From NCBI GenBank assembly GCA_031280955.1, contig JAITGA010000013.1:1-64000 (forward strand): 64,000 nt of DNA, read 5' to 3'. A model generated the notes under the pieces. That model saw only the letters and a program-made list of their open reading frames with translations. It did not search any database and had not been told where the DNA came from. This DNA is from Lachnospiraceae bacterium. GTDB lineage: Bacteria; Bacillota; Clostridia; Lachnospirales; Lachnospiraceae. Below, one piece after another: positions 1 to 7,488 of the stretch. Within the stretch, counting starts at the first letter, position 1; each line of letters begins with the position of its first letter. A program made the position numbers and the translations under genes.

Positions 1-182
1 CTTGATATATTCATAAGCCGAATGTTGCGAACGTCGGCACTTAGGCGGCGTATAGTCACGGCGTAGCTGTGGCTGCCGCCTTAGTACCGCTACGTTTGCA
101 CCATAGCGCAAGCGGTCGGGCGGTGAATATGTCAAGCATAGCTTGTGTAAAATGCCTGACGGCGCGAGCGGTCGGGTGGTTA

Positions 183-240
183 ATCCAGTCTCAAGTAAAT
201 GGATTGCTTCGGCGTACAAAACCGCCTCGCAATGACGAAA
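183..240 (+). repeat. short intergenic repeat, family A copy
   Basis: The motif GGATTGCTTCGGCGT, a short spacer and CCGCCTCGCAATGAC form an imperfect palindrome (ATTGC...GCAAT). The same unit occurs at 538-592, 10341-10393 (inverted), 40245-40290, 43183-43229 and 48330-48366, with a variant at 29417-29457. Confidence 0.8.
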
Positions 241-537
241 TCTGGAGTATTTCATCATGAGCCTGAACTATATGTAATAACTGTACCATACAAGCGGCTT
301 GATATATTCATAAGCCGAATGTTGCGAACGTCGGCACTTAGGCGGCGTATAGTCACGGCGTAGCTGTGACTGCCGCCTTAGTACCGCTACGTTTGCACCA
401 TAGCGCAAGCGGTCGGGCGTTGAATATGTCAAGCATAGCTTGTTTCATAAGCCTGACAGCACAAGCGGTCGGGCGGTGAATGTATCAAGCATAGCTTGTT
501 TCATAAGCCTGACAGCACAAGCGGTCGGGCGGTGAAT

Positions 538-592
538 ACAGTCTCAAATAAATGGATTGCTTCGGCGTATAAAACCGCCTCGCAATGACAGC
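538..592 (+). repeat. short intergenic repeat, family A copy
   Basis: This is a second copy of the GGATTGCTTCGGCGT...CCGCCTCGCAATGAC unit. It closes the second ~300-bp repeat and sits directly before the third. Confidence 0.8.
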
Positions 593-936
593 ACCTAACA
601 AGCGGCTTGATATATTCATAAGCCGAATGTTGCGAACGTCGGCACTTAGGTGGCGTATAGTCACGGCGTAGCTGTGACTGCCGCCTTAGTACCGCTACGT
701 TTGCACCATAGCGCAAGCGGTCGGGCGTTGAATGTATCAAGCATAGCTTGTTTCATAAGCCTGACAGCACAAGCGGTCGGGCATTGAATGTATCAAGCAT
801 AGCTTGTTTCATAAGCCTGACAGCACAAGCGGTCGGGCGTTGAATGTATCAAGCATAGCTTGTTTCATAAGCCTGACAGCACAAGCGGTCGGGTGTTGAA
901 TGTATCAAGCATAGCTTGTATATAACACCTTACCTA

Positions 937-2418
937 TCAATCAACCATCTCACCCAAATAATAAAAGCCGCACGCTTCCACCAACCGCACCACCACTATC
1001 TCTCCAATCAAATCCCGCTCACCGGCAAAATGTACCAACACATTACATGAGAGTCGCCCATCAAGGAGACCTTCTTCCTGTGAATTGACCCCCTCCACCA
1101 ATACCTGCAAAGACTGCCCGACACGAGTAAGCAACCGTTCTTTTGCCGTCTCCCGTACTGCTTCCACGAGGCGCAAGAATCTCTCTTTTACCACCTCACC
1201 GGACACTTGGTTATCCATAGTCGCCGCTTTAGTTCCCGTCCGCTTCGAGAAAAGAAAAGTGAAAGCATTATCAAATCCCACCTTTTCTACTACATCAAGC
1301 GTATCAGCAAAATCAGCATCAGTTTCACCGGGAAAACCAACGATGATATCAGTAGTGATGGCAATCTCAGGCAGTGAGGCACGAAGCTTTCTGACCAGTT
1401 CCAGATACTCTTCCTTGCTATAATGACGATTCATTGCTTTGAGTAACTTCGTTGAACCTGATTGTAACGGCAGATGCAAATGATGGCAAATCTTCTTTGA
1501 TTCGCCGATAGTCCTTATTAACTCATCAGTCAAATCTTTGGGATGTGAGGTCATGAAACGTATCCGCTCTAAACCCTCGATTCCCTCTATCTGCTTCAAA
1601 AGTGTGGCAAAATTCATCTGACCGTGGGCAACCACACCCTCGCATAAATCACACGCTTTCACCTCGGAAGACGGGATTAGGCACGATTCGAGCGTGTTGA
1701 CCGAACCAGTCAATCCGTATGAGTTAACATTTTGCCCCAACAACATCACCTCTTTGACCCCATCAGCCACCAAACCCCTTATTTCCTCTAAAATAGCATC
1801 CGCTGAGCGACTGCGTTCCCGCCCCCTTACATAAGGAACGATGCAATAAGCACAATAATTATCACAACCATGCATGATAATGACACCGGATTTGAAAGCA
1901 TACTTTCGTTTATTGGGAAGTTTTTTCAACTCCGCCGCATCTGTCTCATGCTCCCATACCTCGATTACCCGCTCCCGCTCAACGTACATTGCCGCTAGAT
2001 ATTCAGCAAAATACTGTACATTATGTGTTCCAAAAATCAAGTCCACGAAGCCGTAATCACGGGTAAGCTTTTCAACTACCGTCATCTCCTGCATCATACA
2101 ACCGCAAAGAGCTATCTTCATCTGCGGATTTTTGGTTTTCAAATAACCCAAATGACCGAGCCGTCCGAAAATACGGCGGTTGACATTGTCACGGATAGAA
2201 CAGGTATTGTAGACGACTAGATCTGCTTCCTCTTCGTTTTCTGTCAGCGAAAAACCTGCGGCGATGAGAATCCCTGCCAACATCTCTGATTCACGGTCAT
2301 TCATTTGACAGCCAAAGGTTTTGAGACTGGCAAGCGGCAACTGCCCCCGGCATGGAGGGGTGGCAGTCAGATAATCCTTGATTTGCCTGATATAGTATTC
2401 TTGATTTTCGTGTTTCAT
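937..2418 (-). CDS. miaB: tRNA-2-methylthio-N6-dimethylallyladenosine synthase
   Basis: Radical-SAM methylthiotransferase that adds the 2-methylthio group to i6A37 in tRNAs reading UNN codons. Visible features, in order, are the N-terminal UPF0004 cysteines (TFGCQMN, VYNTCS, CGCMMQ), the radical-SAM cluster motif GCDNYCAYC, the RIRFMTSHPKDL stretch and a C-terminal TRAM-like tail. The ATG at 2418 overlaps the upstream stop codon (ATGA), so translation is probably coupled; a TTG 15 bases earlier is less likely. Odd feature: after GQNVNSYG there is an insert of about 30 residues containing three extra cysteines (ESC and KACDLC). The protein is about 493 residues. Confidence 0.95.
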   Translation of the reverse strand: MKHENQEYYIRQIKDYLTATPPCRGQLPLASLKTFGCQMNDRESEMLAGILIAAGFSLTENEEEADLVVYNTCSIRDNVNRRIFGRLGHLGYLKTKNPQMKIALCGCMMQEMTVVEKLTRDYGFVDLIFGTHNVQYFAEYLAAMYVERERVIEVWEHETDAAELKKLPNKRKYAFKSGVIIMHGCDNYCAYCIVPYVRGRERSRSADAILEEIRGLVADGVKEVMLLGQNVNSYGLTGSVNTLESCLIPSSEVKACDLCEGVVAHGQMNFATLLKQIEGIEGLERIRFMTSHPKDLTDELIRTIGESKKICHHLHLPLQSGSTKLLKAMNRHYSKEEYLELVRKLRASLPEIAITTDIIVGFPGETDADFADTLDVVEKVGFDNAFTFLFSKRTGTKAATMDNQVSGEVVKERFLRLVEAVRETAKERLLTRVGQSLQVLVEGVNSQEEGLLDGRLSCNVLVHFAGERDLIGEIVVVRLVEACGFYYLGEMVD

Positions 2419-3149
2419 GCTACTATGTAACAATACTCTTTACCCCTGTTTGCGACCCGCTTTATTGTTCCCAGATGACAAAGGACATTTAACACATAAC
2501 CGGCACTACGGTGGTTAATCTTCACTCTCTTTGCAAGCTCCTTTACCGTAAACGGTTCTGCCAAATCGTAGGGGATGAACTGCAAATAATCCTCAACACA
2601 CTCAATATGCACCTCATCTGCCAAACAAATGGGGATGCGGTCATAACGATGAGAACCACGCTTCTTGTCACGGCTGTAACCATCAAGGAGACGATACTCC
2701 TCGACATCCACAATCGGAAAGGAGAAACGGATATTATCGTCAGTCAAAAAAGATTTTATCCAGTATAGCTCCGCAAAAGCATGATAAACCGTTCCCTGCC
2801 TCGTAGACTTACGCAGTTTTGACGAAGCCCCGGTTTCGGTATCTATCCAACCAAGCCATTTCGTCCGCACGAGTGGATATACGACCGTGACGGGATATGA
2901 CGGCAAATAACTACTAAGCTTCGCCCGCAGATTGAAAAGTTTGGCAGTTTGGATTTCCGTAATCATCCGTCCGTCAAAAATATCGGCAATATATGACCCG
3001 ATGGGAATCTCGTGTGTTTCTTCACAAGGCGCATAATAGTACTTGAGGACGGCATGGAGGGTTTTCTCCTGCATCGTGCCGATTCCTTCACGCTTATGGA
3101 GAATATTGGTGACTCTTGCCCTAGCTTCCAGAAACCTTTGCCCGTCCAT
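2415..3149 (-). CDS. conserved hypothetical, possible PD-(D/E)XK-like fold plus C-terminal winged helix
   Basis: Function unknown. The 244-residue product starts with an ATG that overlaps the trpS stop codon and ends overlapping the miaB start, so the three genes form one tightly coupled operon. Visible features: the N-terminal third has EKTLHAVLK, then HEIPIGSYIADIF and ITEIQT. The spacing of these acidic residues (E...D...ExQ) resembles the restriction-endonuclease-like fold. The middle holds TVVYPLVRTKWLGWID and a basic RKSTRQG stretch. The C-terminus (PFTVKELAKRVKINHRSAGYVLNVL...) looks like a winged helix. The nuclease reading is inference from motif pattern only; I recall similar hypotheticals in Clostridia but cannot confirm a family name. 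Confidence 0.75.
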   Translation of the reverse strand: MDGQRFLEARARVTNILHKREGIGTMQEKTLHAVLKYYYAPCEETHEIPIGSYIADIFDGRMITEIQTAKLFNLRAKLSSYLPSYPVTVVYPLVRTKWLGWIDTETGASSKLRKSTRQGTVYHAFAELYWIKSFLTDDNIRFSFPIVDVEEYRLLDGYSRDKKRGSHRYDRIPICLADEVHIECVEDYLQFIPYDLAEPFTVKELAKRVKINHRSAGYVLNVLCHLGTIKRVANRGKEYCYIVA

Positions 3150-4144
3150 CAAGGAAAACCAATCTTTTCTTTGACCGTCTGTAAGGTTTGGTTCGCCACC
3201 AAAGCGGCTCTGGCGGCATTTTCCTTGATTATGCCATCGACATATGCTTTGTCACTTTCCAGCTCCGCAAACCGCTTCTTTATCGGTTCAAATGTATCGG
3301 CAACAGTTTCACCTACGGCTATCTTCAGCTCCTTATATCCACCTCCGGCAAACTCAGCTTCGATTTCATCAGTATTTTTCCCTGTACAAGCAGAATAAAT
3401 ATCAATCAAATTAGATACTCCGGGTTGATTTTCCTTGTCATATTTCACCTGCATCAGACTGTCGGTGACGGCTCTTTTACACTTCTTGATAATGACATCA
3501 CGCTCATCACGGACAAAAATGCAAGCATTCACGTTTTCATCGGACTTGGACATCTTCTTCCCGGGGTCTTGTAGGCTCATCACCTTGGCGGCGGTTTTTC
3601 CCAACCATGCGGCAGGAATAGTGAAAACATCACCATAAATCATGTTAAACCGCTCCGCTATATCACGGCATAGCTCTAGGTGCTGTACCTGATCACGCCC
3701 GACAGGCACAGCATCGGCTTGAAACAAGAGTATGTCAGCTGCCTGGAGAACGGGATAGGTGTGGAGACCGGAGTTGATATTGCTTAGGTTTTTGGCGGTT
3801 TTGTCCTTGAATTGGCTCATGCGGTTAAGCTCGCCAATATAGGTGAAGCAACCGAGTATCCAAGCCAGTTCCGTGTGGGCAGGGACATGGGATTGATAAT
3901 AAATACAGCATTTATCCGGATCAAGCCCGGCGGCAATGTAGAGCATCAGCACATCACGTGAACTCTTCCTGAGAACTGCCGGGTCTTGACGTATCGTTAT
4001 CGAATGTAAATCGACCACCGAATAAAAACATTCATATTCATCACTAAGCGTAAGCCAATTACGAAGTGCTCCCAGATAATTGCCGACATGAAGCGACCCC
4101 GTTGCCTGCATCCCGCTGAATAGTACCTTTTTTTTCTCTGCCAT
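3149..4144 (-). CDS. trpS: tryptophanyl-tRNA synthetase
   Basis: Class I aminoacyl-tRNA synthetase charging tRNA-Trp, 331 residues, the usual bacterial length. The HIGH-type motif appears as HVGNYLGAL near residue 20, and the KMSKS loop as KKMSKSDEN near residue 197. The GRDQVQHLEL segment is characteristic of the family. A strong Shine-Dalgarno (GGTGGAG) lies 7 bases upstream of the ATG, and a clear sigma-A promoter sits upstream at 4189-4217. It is the first gene of the trpS-hypothetical-miaB operon. Confidence 0.97.
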   Translation of the reverse strand: MAEKKKVLFSGMQATGSLHVGNYLGALRNWLTLSDEYECFYSVVDLHSITIRQDPAVLRKSSRDVLMLYIAAGLDPDKCCIYYQSHVPAHTELAWILGCFTYIGELNRMSQFKDKTAKNLSNINSGLHTYPVLQAADILLFQADAVPVGRDQVQHLELCRDIAERFNMIYGDVFTIPAAWLGKTAAKVMSLQDPGKKMSKSDENVNACIFVRDERDVIIKKCKRAVTDSLMQVKYDKENQPGVSNLIDIYSACTGKNTDEIEAEFAGGGYKELKIAVGETVADTFEPIKKRFAELESDKAYVDGIIKENAARAALVANQTLQTVKEKIGFP

Positions 4145-4188
4145 ATAATTACTCCACCAACTAAATTTTACTATCTGTTTTGTTGTTT

Positions 4189-4217
4189 ATTTTATCATTT
4201 AACAGTCATTTCGTCAA
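4189..4217 (-). promoter_or_regulatory. sigma-A-type promoter for trpS operon
   Basis: On the minus strand, TTGACG (4212-4217) and TAAAAT (4189-4194) are separated by 17 bases. It lies about 45 bases upstream of the trpS start. Confidence 0.75.
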
Positions 4218-4238
4218 TGAAGAATAACGACGCTGCAA

Positions 4239-4267
4239 TTGCCACGTTATAGCATCCGTGGTATACT
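4239..4267 (+). promoter_or_regulatory. sigma-A-type promoter for the methyltransferase operon
   Basis: TTGCCA (4239-4244) and TATACT (4262-4267) are separated by 17 bases, 30 bases before the ATG at 4298. The promoter is divergent from that of trpS. Confidence 0.7.
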
Positions 4268-4297
4268 GGACAAACTAATTGGTGGAGCAATAACGAA

Positions 4298-5086
4298 ATG
4301 ATAGCCTTAAAGCATGTTGATGACGGCAACAGATGGGATTTTGGTAATGTTGCCGAGGACTACGCCAAATACCGGGATATTTATCCCGAGAGCTTCTTAG
4401 AAACCCTGCTGCGCTTTGATATCGGCACGGCGGGACAAACGGTGCTTGATTTGGGTACAGGAAGCGGGGTTATTCCTCGTTTCATGGAGATTTATGGGGC
4501 GAAATGGACAGGTACGGACTTGTCACCATCACAAATTGAAATGGCGAAATCTCTTGAAAATACAGGGAATATAGACTATATTACCTGCCCTGCCGATCAA
4601 GTCCCCTTAGCTGATGGGAGTTTTGATGTGGTAACTGCCTGTCAATGCTTTTGGTATTTCCCGGTTGAAACTACCATCCCCGAAATCAAAAGACTATTGA
4701 AACGGGGAGGAAAACTGGCAATACTCTCGATGATAGGTCTACCAAGAGAGAGTGCCATCCTAGCTAAGTCAGAAGAACTGGTGCTAAAATATAACCCTAA
4801 CTGGAATGGTTGCAATCTTGACCGTGTGAAGCTCACGCCGCCGGATTGGTTGGGAGATTCTTTTTCGGTAGTGGCACTTCATGAATACGTGGAAGAAGTG
4901 GCATTTACCCGCAAAAGTTGGTGCGGACGGATGCGGGCTTGCCGTGGAGTCGGGGCGACATTGCCGCCGGATTTGGTCAAAGAGTATGACAAAGAACATT
5001 TTTATGCCCTCTGCAATATGGCAGGTGAAGTTTTTACGATACCTCATCAGTTTCTGTTTCAGATATACAGAGTAAACAAAGAGTGA
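4298..5086 (+). CDS. SAM-dependent class I methyltransferase
   Basis: The 262-residue product has the class I Rossmann methyltransferase signature. Motif I is TVLDLGTGSGVI near residue 49. An acidic residue follows in GTDLSPSQIEMA, motif II-like CPADQVPLADGSFDVVTACQCFWYF, and LKRGGKLAIL marks the post-motif strand. This is the UbiE/Methyltransf_11-type pattern; the substrate is unknown. The gene begins a three-gene plus-strand operon with a GH13-like protein 6 bases downstream and a DUF5662 protein after that. The Shine-Dalgarno GGTGGAG is 13 bases upstream. Confidence 0.9.
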   Translation: MIALKHVDDGNRWDFGNVAEDYAKYRDIYPESFLETLLRFDIGTAGQTVLDLGTGSGVIPRFMEIYGAKWTGTDLSPSQIEMAKSLENTGNIDYITCPADQVPLADGSFDVVTACQCFWYFPVETTIPEIKRLLKRGGKLAILSMIGLPRESAILAKSEELVLKYNPNWNGCNLDRVKLTPPDWLGDSFSVVALHEYVEEVAFTRKSWCGRMRACRGVGATLPPDLVKEYDKEHFYALCNMAGEVFTIPHQFLFQIYRVNKE

Positions 5087-5092
5087 CCAAAG

Positions 5093-6943
5093 ATGAATTA
5101 TGACAGCAAACATACATACTTTGCCCCCTGTGCTAAGGGAGTTACTGTGTTCGCCGATAGTATCGCTTTTGCCACGGATTTGGTCAGCGGTGACGATTGT
5201 GGGGTGCTAATCTTCGATGGTGAAGAGCTACTTTGGCGGATACCTTTCTCGGCAAAAGGGAAAAGAGGGTGTCTTCTTGGGCTAAAAGTGAAGCTCACCG
5301 TGACTGCTTCACATTCTTATCTTTATTATCAAGGAAACGAATCCATCATCGATACTGATGCCAGACTCCTCATCGGCAATAAGGATTGGGGGGTTGGACA
5401 TGTAAATGGGGTGCGCTGTGGTTTTTATATTGATGATTTTGACTGGGAAGACAGCAAATCCCCTGAAAATAGCAAGGATAACTTCGTTTACGGACTTAAT
5501 GTCCGCAGCTTTACCATGCACAAAAGCTCGAAGGTGAAAAAGAAAGGTACTTTTGCCGGAGTCATCGAAAAGATACCTTATCTAAGCGAACTGGGGGTTA
5601 CGGCAGTTCACCTGATGCCGGCTTATGATTTCGATGAGCGGGAAGAGGTAATTGACAAAGTAACCGGTAGCCGTATCGTCCGCAGCAATTGCTGGGGATT
5701 CAAGGATGCCTGTTATTTTGCCCCGAAAAGTGCTTATGCGGACAAAGACCGCCCTGACCATGCTTTCAAGGAAATGGTAAAGAGCTTACATCAAATCGGT
5801 ATCGCCGTTTATATGTACTTTTATTTTTCCCCATTGGTCAAACCTTCGGATATCTTGGAAATCCTGCGCTTTTGGGTGATTGAGTACCACTTGGACGGCG
5901 TTCATATCATGGGTTTTCATCTTCCCTTTGCCCTGATTACCAAAGATCCCGTGCTTTCAGCGACGAAAATCATCTTCTATGAACAGGATTATTCCCACTC
6001 ATGGGATGATGATAGCAAACCCTACGCCAATACTGTTATCCTGCGAAGTAGTTTCAGAAATGATGTCCGCCGTTTCTTGAAAGGTGATGAGGATATGATA
6101 AATGCTTGGTTGGGTCATATGGGAGAAAACGATGCCAATGGTGGGATTATCAATTTTTTGACCAATTATGACGGCTTTTCCCTCTTTGATATGACTGCTT
6201 ATGACCAAAAGCATAATGAAGCCAATGGGGAAAATAATAGTGACGGTACAGACTATAACTATAGTTGGAACTGCGGGATAGAGGGGGCGAGTAAAAGAGC
6301 AAAGATTGTCGCCCTTAGAAGCAGACAAATGAAAAATGCCTTGGCACTATTGTTTCTTTCCCAAGGGACACCGTATCTCTATAGCGGTGATGAGCTTGCC
6401 AATACCCGTTATGGGAATAACAATGCCTATTGTCAGGACAATGAAATCGGTCATGTCAAGTGGGCACAGGACAAAACAAGGCGTGAGATACAGCAGTTCG
6501 TCAAGGAATTGTCAGAGTTCCGCCGCCGTTATCCCGTCCTCTCCCTGCCCGGTAAGCCCCAACTCTTGGATTGGCTTCGCTGCGGATATCCCGATATGTC
6601 CTTTCATGGTGCGGAAGCGTGGCGACCTGACCTCACTCCTTACAGTCGCACTCTGGGGACGATGCTATGTGGCAGATATGCGCCTGATGAAGATGGTTTT
6701 CATGATTACTTCGTATATATCGCCGTCAATATGCACTGGCAGAAAAAGAAGCTGGCTTTGCCGCACCTACCGCCAAAAATGACATGGGAGCTTGCATTTT
6801 CGACCGCTGACAGCTGCGGGGTCGATGAAAATACAACAGCACCAACGAAAATCAGTTCTGGGAGCGTGGAAGTAAACGAACGCAGTGTAACTGTTTTCGT
6901 TTCGATTAAAAATAGTGTGAGCAAAGGTAAAGGCTTTCGATGA
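5093..6943 (+). CDS. GlgX/isoamylase-like GH13 protein, probably catalytically inactive
   Basis: The 616-residue product aligns by eye with glycogen-debranching GlgX/isoamylase. It has GTFAGVIEKIPYLSELGVTA near 152, WGFKDACYFAPKSAY near 201, and the strongly GlgX-like HNEANGENNSDGT and SWNCGIEG near 374-398. The catalytic regions are degraded. Region I, normally DVVYNH, is YMYFYFS (240-246). In region II the nucleophile position is Met273 (DGVHIMG in place of DGFRFDL). Region III keeps a Glu (E297, FYEQD). Region IV keeps Asp360 but the preceding His is Tyr. Loss of the nucleophile Asp argues against normal hydrolase activity, so a carbohydrate-binding or regulatory role is inferred. It overlaps the next gene by 4 bases (ATGA). 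Confidence 0.88.
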   Translation: MNYDSKHTYFAPCAKGVTVFADSIAFATDLVSGDDCGVLIFDGEELLWRIPFSAKGKRGCLLGLKVKLTVTASHSYLYYQGNESIIDTDARLLIGNKDWGVGHVNGVRCGFYIDDFDWEDSKSPENSKDNFVYGLNVRSFTMHKSSKVKKKGTFAGVIEKIPYLSELGVTAVHLMPAYDFDEREEVIDKVTGSRIVRSNCWGFKDACYFAPKSAYADKDRPDHAFKEMVKSLHQIGIAVYMYFYFSPLVKPSDILEILRFWVIEYHLDGVHIMGFHLPFALITKDPVLSATKIIFYEQDYSHSWDDDSKPYANTVILRSSFRNDVRRFLKGDEDMINAWLGHMGENDANGGIINFLTNYDGFSLFDMTAYDQKHNEANGENNSDGTDYNYSWNCGIEGASKRAKIVALRSRQMKNALALLFLSQGTPYLYSGDELANTRYGNNNAYCQDNEIGHVKWAQDKTRREIQQFVKELSEFRRRYPVLSLPGKPQLLDWLRCGYPDMSFHGAEAWRPDLTPYSRTLGTMLCGRYAPDEDGFHDYFVYIAVNMHWQKKKLALPHLPPKMTWELAFSTADSCGVDENTTAPTKISSGSVEVNERSVTVFVSIKNSVSKGKGFR

Positions 6944-7473
6944 GATTCTTCAAACATCTAAAAACCGTGCTTCGTCACCGCCATTTCGTCATGTTTGGTT
7001 GCTTTCGTATCGGGCTTTACCGTCAAGGATTACTCCACGATTTGTCCAAGCTAAGCAGAGCCGAGTTTTGGGTCGGGGTCAAGTATTTTCAGGGAAGTCA
7101 AAGCCCCAACAACGCCGAACGGATGGAAAACGGCTATTCCGGTGCATGGCTTCATCACAAAGGGCGCAACAAACACCATTATGAGTACTGGATAGACTTT
7201 AGCTTGCGTTACCCCGGGGGGATGGCGGCAATCGCAATGCCATTTGAATATATCGCCGAGATGTTCGTTGACCGGGTCGCTGCTTGCAAGGTCTACGGAG
7301 CGGAAAATTATGATGACGGAGCGGCACTTCGCTATTATCAAAGCGGCAGAGACCCCGCCCCAATGCACGATGATACTCGGGCTACACTCGTACTGTTACT
7401 GGAAATGCTTGCCAATGACGGAGAGAAAAAGACCTACGAGTATATAAAGAAGCGACTGCGGGAGCGAGATTGA
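6940..7473 (+). CDS. DUF5662 family protein
   Basis: The 177-residue protein begins MRFFKHLKTVLRHRHFVMFGCF and contains a histidine/aspartate-rich core: LLHDLSKLSRAEF near 31, HHKGRNKHHYEYWID near 68, and EYIAEMFVDRVAACKVY. This matches the family I know as DUF5662, which is common in Clostridia. The His-Asp pattern suggests a metal-binding HD-like helical domain, but no activity can be assigned. It is translationally coupled to the GH13-like gene and converges on the helicase gene 15 bases away. Confidence 0.85.
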   Translation: MRFFKHLKTVLRHRHFVMFGCFRIGLYRQGLLHDLSKLSRAEFWVGVKYFQGSQSPNNAERMENGYSGAWLHHKGRNKHHYEYWIDFSLRYPGGMAAIAMPFEYIAEMFVDRVAACKVYGAENYDDGAALRYYQSGRDPAPMHDDTRATLVLLLEMLANDGEKKTYEYIKKRLRERD

Positions 7474-7488
7474 TAACAGCTTTGCGGG

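Larger units (their letters stand above)
1..930. repeat. ~300-bp tandem direct repeats (family C) with internal 56-bp repeats
   Basis: No convincing gene lies here. The phrase CTTGATATATTCATAAGCC recurs at 1, 298 and 606, giving three direct copies of a roughly 300-bp unit; the first is cut by the window edge. Each copy holds nested palindromes: GGCTT...AAGCC, a GGCGGC/GCCGCC stem enclosing AGTCAC/GTGACT, and CAAGC-ATA-GCTTG. From about 729 a 56-bp sub-unit, marked by CAAGCATAGCTTG at 738, 794, 850 and 906, is repeated in tandem; two more such units start near 430 and 486. Copies 1 and 2 end in the short repeat family A. An inverted copy lies at 10010-10213. The short reading frames here are repeat artefacts. 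Confidence 0.9.

Noticed and set aside
69-740. Open frames in the left repeat stack (63 and 79 codons)
   Set aside because: They run through repeat units, lack ribosome sites, and the same words recur with different frames in other copies.
730-925. CRISPR array from the 56-bp repeats
   Set aside because: The whole unit repeats with no unique spacers, and no cas gene is in the window.
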